This document shows positions 25,932 through 34,251 of a DNA stretch of 64,000 nucleotides, one piece after another. Both the position numbers and the translations under genes were made by a program. The stretch is from Paludibacteraceae bacterium. GTDB lineage: Bacteria > Bacteroidota > Bacteroidia > Bacteroidales > Paludibacteraceae. The notes below the pieces were generated by a model that searched no databases, was not told where the DNA came from, and saw only the letters and a program-made list of their open reading frames with translations. How positions within the stretch are numbered: position 1 is the stretch's first letter; every line of letters begins with the position of its first letter. Location of the stretch: positions 1 through 64,000 of the forward strand of contig JAFGVV010000016.1 of assembly GCA_016937795.1 (NCBI GenBank). The letters are read 5' to 3'.

Positions 25932-26858
25932 TTATTTCCAAAGATTCAGAATAAAATCAATTTTGTTATCGTCCGATTCAGCAGCGTCAACCCAGTGAAG
26001 TTTGAATCCGCGACGATCCATGCCTCTAAACCATGTCATTTGCCGTTTTGCAAATTGATGTATAGCAGTTTCTAATTGTGTAAACATCTCATTATATGCA
26101 ATTTGTCCGGTCACGTAAAGTGTCAGAAACTTGTATTCCAATCCGTAATAAATCAAATCATCTGGCTGAATTCCGTTGCCGAGCAGTTTTTCAACTTCGG
26201 CAATCATTCCTTCGTCAAGACGCTTTTTGAGACGTTCGGTAATTTTTTGTCGTCGGAGTTCACGCTCAATATCAACCACCACAATCAGACTGTTTATTGG
26301 ATCAAACTCTTTGTAATCAGCAGGTTTATATTTAGTAAATTCGGCAATTTCAATAGCACGTATCGCACGTTTTACAGAATCGGTATCCGAATTGTTGTGA
26401 AGTGAAACCAACGATACCAGTTGTTGTTTTAGTTCTTCTAATGTTTTATTGGCAAGTGCAGCACGTAATTGAGGATTTTCAGGAACCCTCAAAAGTCTGT
26501 AACCTTTCAGCACTGCTTCAATATACAATCCGGTACCTCCACACAAAATAGGTGTTTTCCCGGTTTGAATAATTTCTTCATATGTTTCAAAAAAATCGTG
26601 CTGAAATTCGTATAGATTATATTTTTCGCCGGCCTCACAAATATCAATCAGATGATATGGAATAATCTTATTATTAATTTGATATTCAGACAAATCCTTC
26701 CCTGTACCAATGTCCATTCCACGATAAACCTGACGCGAATCGGCACTAATAATGTGAGTGTCAAGCCTTTCGGCAAGTTTCACAGCAAGCGCAGTTTTTC
26801 CAGAGGCTGTTGGGCCTGTAATGGTTAGAAGTTGATATTTTTGAGGATTGTCAGACAT
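25932..26858 (-). CDS. miaA: tRNA dimethylallyltransferase
   Basis: 308 residues. The P-loop GPTASGKT is at 15-22. DSRQVYRGMDIGTGK near 40-54 is the family's second motif, and GGTGLYIEAVLKGY near 107-120 and the C-terminal KRQMTWFRGMDR are also typical. It adds a dimethylallyl group to A37 of tRNAs reading U-initial codons. Its start overlaps the end of the YggS gene by 8 bp, so the two are translationally coupled or at least cotranscribed. Confidence 0.96.
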   Translation of the reverse strand: MSDNPQKYQLLTITGPTASGKTALAVKLAERLDTHIISADSRQVYRGMDIGTGKDLSEYQINNKIIPYHLIDICEAGEKYNLYEFQHDFFETYEEIIQTGKTPILCGGTGLYIEAVLKGYRLLRVPENPQLRAALANKTLEELKQQLVSLVSLHNNSDTDSVKRAIRAIEIAEFTKYKPADYKEFDPINSLIVVVDIERELRRQKITERLKKRLDEGMIAEVEKLLGNGIQPDDLIYYGLEYKFLTLYVTGQIAYNEMFTQLETAIHQFAKRQMTWFRGMDRRGFKLHWVDAAESDDNKIDFILNLWK

Positions 26859-27507
26859 AATTGCGGTTACCGAAAATAGAACTACCTATGCGTACCATTG
26901 TGCTACCTTCTTCGATGGCAAGTCTGAAATCGTCGGACATTCCCATCGAGAGTACCGAAAACTCATACTCTGATTCAGATTTTAATTTGTCGAAGATTGA
27001 TTTTAGTAAACGAAACTCCTTTTTTACCTGATTTGAATCTTCGGTAAATGTAGCCATTCCCATTAATCCTCTAATTTGTACATTTTTGAATTCTCTTGCT
27101 TCGGCCAAAGCAGAAGTTACCTCTTCGGGCGAAAATCCGAATTTAGTTTCCTCTTCTCCAATATGTACCTGCAACAAACAATTTACAATACGGTCGGCCT
27201 TAGCGGCTTGTTTGTCAATTTCAGATAAAAGTTTTATGCTATCTACAGCGTGAATGAGCTCTACAAAAGGTACAATATATTTGACTTTATTGCTTTGTAA
27301 ATGTCCGATAAAATGCCATTGGATATCTTTGGGCAGTGTTTCGTACTTTGTGCATAGCTCCTGTACCTTACTTTCTCCAAAAATCCGTTCGCCCGCATGA
27401 TAAGCATCAAGAATACTCTCATTAGGGTGAAATTTCGAAACACATACCAAATCTACATTATCTGGTATGTGTTTACGAATATTTAAAAGATTGGATTGAA
27501 CAGACAT
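26851..27507 (-). CDS. YggS-family PLP homeostasis protein
   Basis: 218 residues from the ATG at 27507. An upstream in-frame start at 27558 would overlap the DUF4494 gene by 29 bp and adds unconserved residues. The PLP lysine is Lys25 in LVCVSKFHP. FGESKVQEL, WHFIGHLQSNKVKYIV and LSMGMSDDFRLAIEEGSTMVRIG, shown here as its core GMSDDFRLAIEEG, are diagnostic of the alanine-racemase-like YggS/PLPBP barrel. Family knowledge: it binds PLP and buffers B6 levels without known catalysis. It lies between DUF4494 and miaA in one run. Confidence 0.92.
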   Translation of the reverse strand: MSVQSNLLNIRKHIPDNVDLVCVSKFHPNESILDAYHAGERIFGESKVQELCTKYETLPKDIQWHFIGHLQSNKVKYIVPFVELIHAVDSIKLLSEIDKQAAKADRIVNCLLQVHIGEEETKFGFSPEEVTSALAEAREFKNVQIRGLMGMATFTEDSNQVKKEFRLLKSIFDKLKSESEYEFSVLSMGMSDDFRLAIEEGSTMVRIGSSIFGNRNYV

Positions 27508-27529
27508 TTTATTTGTATTATATTGATTT

Positions 27530-27964
27530 TTAGTCTTCTTTTCCGTATTTGAATACATCGATAATTAGCGTCTCAGCAATATTCGCAATTTCATAATCGG
27601 CCATTGAACCTTTCATGCCTTCGGTAATGCCCTCAAGCGCTCCTTTTATATCGGAAGCCTGAACCATCATGGTCACACCGGTACGTTTTTCCACGCCTTT
27701 TTCTTCGTCGAGCGTAATAAAGTTCACTTTTGAACGATACCATTTGTCGCCATTTTCATTGAAAAACATTTCGTTGATGCGGGCACGCTTAATGTTAGCT
27801 ACCTGAAATTCACCGCTGATAAAAGGCTTCATTTCTTCAATTATTCTGGCTTCAGCTTCGGTAAACGACAATGCATCAACCAGATATCCTTCACTTACTT
27901 TTACAATTTTGCCTTCTTCAGCAGTTTTTTCGTATTTAATTTTACATTCGAACCAGGTATGCAT
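27530..27964 (-). CDS. DUF4494 protein
   Basis: 144 residues matching my memory of the Bacteroidota-specific DUF4494 family: MHTWFECKIKYEK at the N-terminus, VSEGYLVDALSFTEAEARI near 23-41 and KRARINEMFF near 59-68. No signal peptide or membrane segment is visible. Function unknown. It lies 22 bp upstream of the YggS start and 27 bp downstream of the esterase, all on the minus strand, so cotranscription with yggS and miaA is likely. Confidence 0.82.
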   Translation of the reverse strand: MHTWFECKIKYEKTAEEGKIVKVSEGYLVDALSFTEAEARIIEEMKPFISGEFQVANIKRARINEMFFNENGDKWYRSKVNFITLDEEKGVEKRTGVTMMVQASDIKGALEGITEGMKGSMADYEIANIAETLIIDVFKYGKED

Positions 27965-27991
27965 ACTTTTTATTATTTATATTATTGATAA

Positions 27992-28918
27992 TTATAGTTT
28001 TCTTTTATAAAGTTCTTTTACCGACCAACTTCCAAACTCTGTTTTAGGTAATTCATGGTTACTAATTGTAATATCCACATTATATTTACTATCCTCATAA
28101 ACTACATCATGAATGAAACGTGTGATTTCTTTATGATTGTATATCATTGGTAAATAGCTAATTTCGTGGCCAATATTTTCAAAATGCCAGGTAGAGTACT
28201 GAAAACCCAGTTTTTTAAATCGTTTTGTGAGGGAGTTTGTACCGAAAAATCCACGACGGATGGCCTGCATAAAATCATATTTTACAATTTTATCGTCAAT
28301 GCCATGAAAAAACATGGTTGGAGCCGGCTGTCTTTTATAATCAGGCTTTCCTTCGGTACTATAAATTCCACCTGCAAAAGCAATTACAGCAGCATACCTA
28401 AAATCTTCAGGCAATACTTTTGATCTTTGGTGCATATTTGACAATTCATAATCAGCTTGTAATGAAGCAATCGCTCCGGCACTTGAACCGATCAAAATGA
28501 TTCTATTCTTATCGAATCCAATTCTATCGGCATTTTTATACAGAAAAGCAGTGGCTGCAAATAAATCTTCTGTAGCCATTTGAATTGACCTGACCATAGG
28601 ATTAAGAGCTGCAAGTCCACGCTTCTTTATTCCCTTCATTCCAAGCCTGTAATCGATAGCAGCAACCACAAATCCACTATCAGCCATAGCTTTACAGAAC
28701 TTTACATTATTGTCATGCGATTTCGAACCAGCAAAGAAACCGCCTCCAAAAACATAAACAACACATGCTGTGTTTTCGGTCTTCGATTCAGGCTGATAAA
28801 TGTCCATACTGAGCGAAAGGGTATCATATCGTGCAAATTCGTAGTTTTCAGGTTTCTTATCGGATGAAAATAATAAGAAAGGAACGAAAATAAACGCCAG
28901 AATTATATTATATTTCAT
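27992..28918 (-). CDS. Exported alpha/beta-hydrolase (esterase)
   Basis: 308 residues from the ATG at 28918; this start places a clean signal sequence at the N-terminus (KYNIILAFIFVPFLLFSS), whereas the ATG at 28945 would push it inward. The oxyanion loop is VFGGGFFAGS at about 56-65 (HGG-type, with Phe for His). The nucleophile Ser146 is in GSSAG, and a His is in NIGHEIS near the C-terminus. This is the carboxylesterase/lipase-like family; the natural substrate is unknown. A TAAATTTG box (minus, 28986-28979) may drive it. Confidence 0.78.
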   Translation of the reverse strand: MKYNIILAFIFVPFLLFSSDKKPENYEFARYDTLSLSMDIYQPESKTENTACVVYVFGGGFFAGSKSHDNNVKFCKAMADSGFVVAAIDYRLGMKGIKKRGLAALNPMVRSIQMATEDLFAATAFLYKNADRIGFDKNRIILIGSSAGAIASLQADYELSNMHQRSKVLPEDFRYAAVIAFAGGIYSTEGKPDYKRQPAPTMFFHGIDDKIVKYDFMQAIRRGFFGTNSLTKRFKKLGFQYSTWHFENIGHEISYLPMIYNHKEITRFIHDVVYEDSKYNVDITISNHELPKTEFGSWSVKELYKRKL

Positions 28919-29010
28919 GAATAATGCAAGAGTAATATTCGACAAATCAGGTATTTAATTTTTAAATACTAATAGCTACAAATTTACAATTAAAGTTTAG
29001 GTATTAAAAC

Positions 29011-29043
29011 AAAAAAAACTGAAATTTCAAATAAAATTTCAGT
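29011..29043 (-). terminator. Terminator after the CapA-like gene
   Basis: On the minus strand ACTGAAATTT (29043-29034) pairs with AAATTTCAGT (29027-29018), followed by a run of eight T. It is 24 bp after the CapA-like stop. Confidence 0.82.
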
Positions 29044-29067
29044 CAGGTTTGCTAAATATGCTTTGTT

Positions 29068-30192
29068 CTACTCCGGAAATTTAGATTTGAAGCTTTCATC
29101 CCATAAATTTGCATTCGAAAGTCGTTTGCGGGTTTCAATATCAAAAAACATGATAGCAGCACTATCGGCCTGAGCTAATTTATAATTGTTTGGTTGTTTA
29201 ATATAGTCAATTGTACAAATAAGATGATATTGGTATTTTCCATTTAAAACTCCCTTATGAACATATACAGGCATATAACTTGTTTTTACAGACTTGCTAA
29301 TTGGATTAATTTCGGCTCGTAGCATAATTCCTCCATTCGTATGTGGCTTTCGCTGATTCGAAATTGAATTGCCAAGCGAATAAAAAACAGGTACATTTTT
29401 CAATCCGCACTGAATATATTCCATGTTCTGCACCACGTGCGGATGACTGCCTACAATGAGGTCAACTCCTGAGCGAACAAAAAATCGAGCAAGCTCTTTT
29501 TGGGCATTGGAGGCCTGAAGTTGATATTCATTTCCCCAGTGAATGGTCAATATAACAAAGTCTGACCCCAATTCTTCGCAGCGTGCAATATCCTTCATAA
29601 CATCCACTGTATCAATCATATTTACATGATTTGGAGCAGCAACCGGAATACCGTTTGTTCCGTAAGTGCAATTTAGCAATGCAATTCGGAAACTATCTTT
29701 TTCAAGGATTATGGGATATATAGTATCGCGTTGTTGTTTGTTCTGATAACTCCCGGCATGAAGTAAATCACGACTTTTAATTGTTCTTAAAGTTCGTTCG
29801 AGACCTGCCTTTCCCCGATCAACTACATGATTGTTGGCAGTCAGCATTACATCGTATCCGGCAAATTTCAGTCCATCGAGCAAAGCATCCGGACTCGAAA
29901 AATTCGGATAACCACTATAAGGAGCACCGGCCAGCGGAACCTCGAGATTAGCTACTGCAAAGTCGGCGTCTTCGATATAAGGTTTTACATGCACAAAGCA
30001 ATCATCGTAATTGTACTTACCCGTTTTAGGATTCAGAGCAGCCTTAAATTGTGGAGAATGTCCCATAATGTCACCTGCAAAAACAATTACAATATTATCC
30101 TTATTTGGCAGGAGTTCGCGCTCGGGATGTTCCTTTTGCAGAAAACTACAAAATAGGAAAAGTGCAGTGAATAGTAACACAAATTTTTTCAT
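29068..30192 (-). CDS. CapA-family protein (metallophosphatase fold), exported
   Basis: 374 residues. The N-terminal hydrophobic segment (about 3-18) looks like a signal peptide. The CapA/PgsA pattern follows: VFAGDIMGHSPQF near 36-48, ANLEVPLAG near 79-87, LTANNHVVDRG near 115-125, TIHWGNEYQ near 216-224 and VGSHPHVVQ near 246-254, all typical metal-binding positions. Family knowledge: CapA was found in poly-gamma-glutamate capsule synthesis, but most homologues are uncharacterised. No pgsB/C homologue is nearby. It begins 25 bp after pyrD on the same strand, so it may be the last gene of a pyrK-pyrD transcript. Confidence 0.88.
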   Translation of the reverse strand: MKKFVLLFTALFLFCSFLQKEHPERELLPNKDNIVIVFAGDIMGHSPQFKAALNPKTGKYNYDDCFVHVKPYIEDADFAVANLEVPLAGAPYSGYPNFSSPDALLDGLKFAGYDVMLTANNHVVDRGKAGLERTLRTIKSRDLLHAGSYQNKQQRDTIYPIILEKDSFRIALLNCTYGTNGIPVAAPNHVNMIDTVDVMKDIARCEELGSDFVILTIHWGNEYQLQASNAQKELARFFVRSGVDLIVGSHPHVVQNMEYIQCGLKNVPVFYSLGNSISNQRKPHTNGGIMLRAEINPISKSVKTSYMPVYVHKGVLNGKYQYHLICTIDYIKQPNNYKLAQADSAAIMFFDIETRKRLSNANLWDESFKSKFPE

Positions 30193-30217
30193 TCGTCCTT
30201 AAGTATAAAGTAAGAAA

Positions 30218-31129
30218 TCAGATTTCGAGTGCTCCGATAATTTCTTTTACCGAGTTTATTTTGTGTCGAATCAGATACTCTTCAATTCCTTCAAGTACTT
30301 TCACACAAACCTGTGGATCGATAAAATTTGCTGTACCTATTTGAATAGCCGATGCACCAGCCAAAATAAATTCAATAGCATCAGAGGCATTCATTATACC
30401 TCCCATGCCCACTACCGGTACTTTTACTGCGTTAGCCACCTGCCACACCATGCGAAGTGCCACAGGCTTCACGGCAGGGCCAGATAAGCCACCTGTGACA
30501 GTTGATAATACAGGACGACGTTTTTCGGCATCGATAGCCATTCCCAGTAAAGTATTGATTAATGAAATAGAATCGGCTCCCTGCGCCTCCACAGCCAATG
30601 CAATATCGGCAATATTGGTTACGTTAGGCGAAAGCTTCACCATAATTTCTTTTTTATATACTCTTCGCACCTCTTTAACTACCTGAGCAGCAGAAGGGCA
30701 GCTTGTTCCGAAAGCCATTCCGCCTTCTTTTACATTGGGGCATGAAATGTTTAATTCAATTCCGGGTATTTTATCGAGCTCATTCAACCTTTCAGCTGTC
30801 TCAATGTAATCTTCCACAGTCGATCCTGAAACATTTACAAATATATCTGTACCGATGTTTTTTACAGTTGGATAAATGTGTTCAATAAAGTATTCAACAC
30901 CTTTATTTTGCAGTCCCACAGCGTTTAACATTCCTGAAGGAGTCTCTGCCATACGTGGATAGGGATTTCCCTGACGATCACGAAGCGTAGTTCCCTTCAC
31001 AATTATACCGCCAATTCGCGACACATCCATGAAGTCGGCATACTCAGTGCCATATCCAAAAGTCCCGGAAGCAGTCATTACCGGATTTTTCAACTGCATT
31101 TTTCCTAAAGCAACACTTAAATCTACCAT
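30218..31129 (-). CDS. pyrD: Dihydroorotate dehydrogenase B, catalytic subunit
   Basis: 303 residues. The FMN barrel begins with [24 protein letters not shown], shown here as its core [13 protein letters not shown]. The active-site Cys is in [13 protein letters not shown] (near 125-137), where class 1B uses Cys instead of Ser. [10 protein letters not shown] and [11 protein letters not shown] bind FMN. It oxidises dihydroorotate to orotate. It overlaps pyrK by 7 bp, which with the Cys base supports the NAD-linked class 1B enzyme. Confidence 0.96.
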   Translation of the reverse strand: MVDLSVALGKMQLKNPVMTASGTFGYGTEYADFMDVSRIGGIIVKGTTLRDRQGNPYPRMAETPSGMLNAVGLQNKGVEYFIEHIYPTVKNIGTDIFVNVSGSTVEDYIETAERLNELDKIPGIELNISCPNVKEGGMAFGTSCPSAAQVVKEVRRVYKKEIMVKLSPNVTNIADIALAVEAQGADSISLINTLLGMAIDAEKRRPVLSTVTGGLSGPAVKPVALRMVWQVANAVKVPVVGMGGIMNASDAIEFILAGASAIQIGTANFIDPQVCVKVLEGIEEYLIRHKINSVKEIIGALEI

Positions 31130-31893
31130 TTTAACTTCAAAATATTAAATACCGGTCCTTCGGTACATACACATTGATGACCTTCGGTAGTATCGGTTAC
31201 ACAACATAAACAAGCACCAAAACCACAAGCCATAGTATTCTCGAGAGAAACTTCGCAGAATATGTTTTTTCGGCTCGCATAAGCAGCCACGGCTTTCATC
31301 ATGGGTGTTGGTCCACAACTGTAAATAGCGTCGAAATTATGGCCATTAAGCACCGAATGTTGCGTTACAAAACCTTTTTCTCCATGACTTCCATCTTCAG
31401 TAGTTGTGTAAACCTTTCCATATTTGGCAAAATCATCGAGTTGGAGAAGATTTTCGACCGATCGGCCCCCTAAGAGGAATGAACATTTGTATCCTCTCTC
31501 AAAAAGGTAAGCACCCCAAAATAGCAGAGGAGCAATTCCCACACCACCACCGACAAGCAATACTTCGGATTCAATATTTTCAGGTAAACTAAAGGAATTA
31601 CCTAAAGGCACCACAAGGTTCATTGTTTCACCGGATTTGGCCTCACAAAGTTTTTTGGTACCCTCTCCAACTTTCTGTATCAAAAGCCAGAGTTCATTCT
31701 TAGTGGTATCCACAAAATTTATGGAAATAGGGCGACGTAGAAAGGTATTTGGAGCGTTATCGACTCTTACTTCGGCAAACTGACCCGGTAACATGGGTGG
31801 AAGAGGATCAGCAGAAGTCAGGATAATGAGTGAATACTGGGTGTTGAGCGTAATATTCTCTTTTACAACCAAATTCAGGATGAATTTCTTCAT
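31123..31893 (-). CDS. pyrK: Dihydroorotate dehydrogenase B, electron-transfer subunit
   Basis: 256 residues. The FAD domain has FLRRPISIN near 51-59. [10 protein letters not shown] near 113-122 is the NAD-binding start. The [2Fe-2S] ligands lie in [10 protein letters not shown] followed by a later Cys (QCVC) near the C-terminus. PyrK passes electrons from the FMN of PyrD through 2Fe-2S and FAD to NAD+. It is the first gene of a pyrKD pair with a consensus promoter 70 bp upstream. Confidence 0.95.
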   Translation of the reverse strand: MKKFILNLVVKENITLNTQYSLIILTSADPLPPMLPGQFAEVRVDNAPNTFLRRPISINFVDTTKNELWLLIQKVGEGTKKLCEAKSGETMNLVVPLGNSFSLPENIESEVLLVGGGVGIAPLLFWGAYLFERGYKCSFLLGGRSVENLLQLDDFAKYGKVYTTTEDGSHGEKGFVTQHSVLNGHNFDAIYSCGPTPMMKAVAAYASRKNIFCEVSLENTMACGFGACLCCVTDTTEGHQCVCTEGPVFNILKLKW

Positions 31894-31962
31894 TGATTTT
31901 CAATTGATTGTCAGGTATTTAATTAACCCGACAGAATTATTTTCCTACTTAATATCGGGACA

Positions 31963-31992
31963 CAAAATTACACTAAAAAAGCGAAACCACAA
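31963..31992 (-). promoter_or_regulatory. Promoter of pyrK-pyrD
   Basis: On the minus strand TTG (31992-31990), a 19-bp spacer and TAATTTTG (31970-31963) match the Bacteroidota consensus. A small CCCGA/TCGGG inverted repeat lies in the predicted leader. The -7 box ends 69 bp before the pyrK ATG. Confidence 0.62.
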
Positions 31993-32049
31993 ACTCAGGT
32001 TTTCTATAAAAAAAACTGCTTTAAAAATAAACGCTAAACCAAAACTTCA

Positions 32050-32541
32050 TCATGGTAGGAATTCCTGAAAAGTATTGTCATCATAATAGACAATAATTTT
32101 TACGGGCGATTTTTTTAAAACCTGAGCCGATGCACTCAATTTTGCTGTGTCCTGAGGAGCTAAAGTTTGTTCTAATGAAGGAGCATTTGGACTATTAACA
32201 ATTTCTTTCTGGTTTATATCTTTTTGAGAACCATTTTTTTGTATAGTTTTTTTTGCGTAAGAATCTGATTCAATGGTAATTTCATCAATTGAATCGAACA
32301 ATGTAGGCCCCTGAGAATTCTTTTCTTGACGAAACATAGGCTCTTTATCAAGAATAAGCCACTCTGGATTGATAGTATTGAATCTGCTCATAATTTTTTT
32401 GAGCACATCGAGACTTGGTCGATTACGACCATTAATGATGTGCGAAAGAGTGGAACCCTGAATTCCAATTTCAGCAGCAAATTGAGCTGAGTTCATACTA
32501 AACTCCTGCATTACCCTTTCAATTTTGTCCTTTTCTTCCAT
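32050..32541 (-). CDS. XRE-family helix-turn-helix regulator
   Basis: 163 residues from the ATG at 32541; a GTG at 32568 is in frame but would lie within 20 bp of the predicted transcription start. The HTH covers about 4-60: IERVMQEFSMNSAQFAAEIG, shown here as its core NSAQFAAEIG, then GSTLSHIINGRNRPSLDVL with the recognition helix. The next part (PEWLILDKEPMF) is typical of Bacteroidota XRE proteins. A low-complexity, probably disordered linker (about 75-140) leads to a short C-terminal beta segment (VKIIVYYDDNTFQEF). Targets are unknown. It borders the large AT-rich gap that contains its promoter, which suggests autoregulation. Confidence 0.85.
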   Translation of the reverse strand: MEEKDKIERVMQEFSMNSAQFAAEIGIQGSTLSHIINGRNRPSLDVLKKIMSRFNTINPEWLILDKEPMFRQEKNSQGPTLFDSIDEITIESDSYAKKTIQKNGSQKDINQKEIVNSPNAPSLEQTLAPQDTAKLSASAQVLKKSPVKIIVYYDDNTFQEFLP

Positions 32542-33413
32542 TTGTGTAGTGTAGATTTGTAAAATCACTAAATAAAACTGAGCTTACAAAGATATGTGAA
32601 ACAGTTTACATATGCAAATACATTACGAATATATTTGTACATGAAACTCGCTATACAAATGTGAGTAGGACTAAATATAACTAAATATAATAACTATGTA
32701 TAAATATAATGTTTTACAATGGATTACATATAATAATCTAAATTATTTATTTTTAAATTTAAAATAGAGATATGTATATATAAATATTCTGATATACAGT
32801 AATATATAAATAATATATGTGATATAATTGATTATATGACCGAATCTAATGACATTTGTAATTTATAGATATATTAAAACTATAAAATTTGTGATTAATT
32901 AATTGATATATAAATATATAGTTATGTTTAATAAATCATTTATTCTGTATGTGTATCGAAGGTTTATTTATGTAAATCTAAGTATATTTGTAATATAATT
33001 AATGTATGTGTAGAGCACAATAATGTTGTATCTTTGTAATCGTAGTGTATTTATGTGCATTCACATTTGTAATTTCACATAAGTAATGCCATAAATATAT
33101 TTAGATATGTACAATTCTAATTTGGGGGTTGGTGTTTATTGGATGGTACTTCGATGAGTATTATTATTTATATATCAAGTGATACAAGTAATAAGAATAT
33201 TATACATCTACTCCTCGACTATGATTTCTGACATGAGGAAATAATGAGAAATATGGCAAAAGTATCTCATGATACAGATTACAAAAAATTAGATGTAATA
33301 AAAATGAGTTTAATATACTGAAATACATACATTTATAACGAAAATAGCACTCTGAGAATTGAATATAAATGATTTAATGTATATCTATCAGGTAAATATT
33401 AATTTTTCAGACA
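32542..33413. other. Very AT-rich gene-free stretch upstream of the XRE regulator
   Basis: No credible gene; the longest clean frame I noted is a 25-codon one at about 33154. Local GC falls to roughly 13-20 percent in 32761-32880. It contains the regulator's promoter (32587-32617), a 10-bp tandem pair CTAAATATAA at 32671-32690, an exact 13-mer ACATTTGTAATTT at 32852 and 33063, related copies nearby, and three plus-strand TAnnTTTG-like boxes (32630, 32983, 33029) without good TTG partners or a downstream plus-strand gene. No tRNA or known RNA is recognised. Confidence 0.6.
32587..32617 (-). promoter_or_regulatory. Promoter of the XRE regulator
   Basis: On the minus strand TTG (32617-32615), a 20-bp spacer and TATCTTTG (32594-32587) match the consensus exactly. 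The -7 box ends 45 bp before the ATG. The -33 region overlaps ATATGCAAAT (32610-32619), a string also found as half of the dapL palindrome. Confidence 0.68.
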
Positions 33414-33448
33414 ATAAAAAACAGGATCCGGAAAATCCGAACCCTGTT
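33414..33448 (-). terminator. Terminator after the zinc-ribbon gene
   Basis: On the minus strand a 13-base stem with two G-U pairs (33448-33436 with 33432-33420), a TTT loop and a T-run. It is 24 bp after the stop of the zinc-ribbon gene. Confidence 0.85.
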
Positions 33449-33472
33449 ATTATAATCAATTCTAATATGTAT

Positions 33473-34246
33473 TTATTCTGCTGAAGCAGGTGCCACTCCG
33501 GCCAATTCCTGGTCGACAAGAATACGACCACAATATTCGCACACGATAATTTTTTTACGCAGACGAATATCGAGTTGTCTCTGTGCAGGAATCTTATTGA
33601 AGCATCCACCACAAGCATCACGTTGTACATAAACCACAGCCAAACCATTACGAGCATTTTTACGGATACGTTTGAATGCTGTAAGTAATCGAGGCTCAAT
33701 CAATGATTCAATTTGCTTTGACTGTTCGCGAAGTTTCTCCTCTTCCTGTTTGGTTTCAGCTACAATTTCGTTAAGCTCGGCCTTTTTCTGGTCGAGGTCA
33801 AGCTTTCTTTCAGTCAGTTTATCTTTAGTTATCTGCTGTTCAGCGATTTTTGATTCTCTGGCTGCAGAAAACTCACGAATTCGTTTTTCGCAAAGCTCAA
33901 TTTCGAGTGTCTGATATTCAACTTCTTTAGATAGATTATCGAACTCGCGATTGTTGCGAACACTCTTTTGCTGTTCTTCGTAACGCTCAATTTTTGTTTT
34001 AGCTTCTTCAATTTCAATTTTCTTACTATTGATATTGGCAAGAAGGTCAGCAATTTCGGTATCGAAGTGTCCAAGACGGGTATTAAGCCCTATAATTTCA
34101 TCTTCGAGGTCCTGTACTTCGAGTGGAAGTTCGCCACGTAAGATTTTTATTTCGTCAATTTTCGAAACCACTTTTTGAAGATCGTACAAAGCAAATAACT
34201 TTTCTTCAACGGTAATTTCTTTTTCTGCTTTAGTTTCTGTAGCCAT
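33473..34246 (-). CDS. Coiled-coil protein with C4 zinc ribbon (DUF164/zf-RING_7-like)
   Basis: 257 residues. A long coiled coil (about 15-185) is rich in Glu/Lys heptads with NNREFDNLSKEVEYQ near its middle, the hairpin turn of this family. The C-terminal C4 zinc ribbon has CGGC and CEYC, 22 residues apart. Family knowledge: relatives such as Helicobacter HP0958 (FlgZ) bind RpoN and RNA, but the role in Bacteroidota is unknown. It starts 5 bp after the Nif3-like gene, so they form one operon. The Ala/Thr-rich end (AGVAPASAE) looks disordered. Confidence 0.88.
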   Translation of the reverse strand: MATETKAEKEITVEEKLFALYDLQKVVSKIDEIKILRGELPLEVQDLEDEIIGLNTRLGHFDTEIADLLANINSKKIEIEEAKTKIERYEEQQKSVRNNREFDNLSKEVEYQTLEIELCEKRIREFSAARESKIAEQQITKDKLTERKLDLDQKKAELNEIVAETKQEEEKLREQSKQIESLIEPRLLTAFKRIRKNARNGLAVVYVQRDACGGCFNKIPAQRQLDIRLRKKIIVCEYCGRILVDQELAGVAPASAE

Positions 34247-34251
34247 ACTGA

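Noticed and set aside
32630..33036. Three plus-strand TAnnTTTG boxes in the AT-rich gap as promoters of an RNA gene
   Set aside because: None has a TTG at 19-21 bp, and such boxes are frequent by chance in DNA this AT-rich; no structured downstream RNA is evident.
33154..33231. 25-codon open frame in the AT-rich gap
   Set aside because: Too short, composed of AT-driven Ile/Asn/Ser/Tyr codons, with no clear promoter or conserved motif.
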